A DNA stretch of 5,093 nt from Ruminococcaceae bacterium UBA5391 (GTDB lineage Bacteria > Bacillota > Clostridia > Oscillospirales > Acutalibacteraceae), in contig DHOL01000084.1 of assembly GCA_002410755.1 (NCBI GenBank), forward strand, positions 1 to 5,093, written 5' to 3'. Made by a program: the position numbers and the translations under genes. Shown piece after piece: positions 5,063 through 5,093 of the stretch. The notes under the pieces are model-generated. The model was not told the origin of the DNA. It worked only from the letters and a program-made list of their open reading frames with translations, and did no database searches. Positions within the stretch are counted from its first letter, which is position 1, and every line of letters begins with the position of its first letter.

Positions 5063-5093
5063 ACCCATCCAACGCGTTAAGCGAAGGATGGGT
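5063..5093. repeat. Inverted repeat at the right window edge
   Basis: ACCCATCC (5063-5070) is the exact reverse complement of GGATGGGT (5086-5093). The 15 bases between them also contain CGC/GCG, which could add three pairs beyond a two-by-two A/A internal loop. No T run follows on either visible side, so it is not a standard terminator. The right arm ends at the last base of the window, so its full length cannot be judged. It may be part of the 3' end of an upstream gene, a stabilising RNA hairpin or a dispersed repeat. Confidence 0.55.

Noticed and set aside
4951..5093. Minus-strand open frame from the window edge that overlaps the nagZ start as ATGA
   Set aside because: It stays open for about 46 codons but runs straight through the ten-pair terminator and the nagZ promoter, so it is not likely to be translated.
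1..5093. CRISPR array, insertion sequence, prophage or defence system
   Set aside because: No regularly spaced direct repeats, transposase, integrase or defence-type proteins are visible; almost all of the window is accounted for by five well-known protein families, one tRNA and their control sites.

Overview
The window looks like ordinary chromosomal DNA from a low- to mid-GC Firmicute, most likely a Clostridia/Oscillospiraceae-type anaerobe. This is inferred from gene families, strong Shine-Dalgarno sites, GTG and TTG starts, and AT-rich gaps between genes; no rRNA or marker gene fixes the taxon. Every supported gene lies on the minus strand, so transcription runs from high to low coordinates.

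In transcription order, the right edge (about 4951-5093) holds an inverted repeat cut by the window edge, a strong intrinsic terminator for a gene beyond the window, and an extended -10 promoter. Then come a lipoprotein NagZ-type beta-N-acetylglucosaminidase (3658-4950) and, 24 nt on, a DUF523/TudS-type cysteine-rich protein (3178-3633). A 104-nt gap with a probable promoter leads to a second group: glutamate racemase murI with a TTG start (2294-3073), a VanH-like D-lactate dehydrogenase (1285-2265) and an MscS-family mechanosensitive channel (228-1253). These are separated by gaps of only 28 and 31 nt. The 87-227 gap holds a weak terminator candidate and a near-consensus promoter for a tRNA-Arg(ACG) gene (10-86).

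The protein genes share a cell-envelope theme. NagZ trims GlcNAc from peptidoglycan fragments outside the membrane. MurI makes D-glutamate for the stem peptide. The D-lactate dehydrogenase makes D-lactate, which could be a fermentation product or a precursor for D-Ala-D-Lac. MscS releases osmotic pressure that would otherwise load the wall. The DUF523 protein does not obviously fit this theme.

I see no CRISPR array, transposase, integrase, phage gene or toxin-antitoxin pair, and no convincing new multi-gene system. The points most worth a second look are the tRNA-Arg with changes at nearly invariant positions (C33, A54, a T-stem mismatch), the VanH-like dehydrogenase next to murI, an MscS protein that ends just before the usual C-terminal FPxP segment, and the edge inverted repeat.
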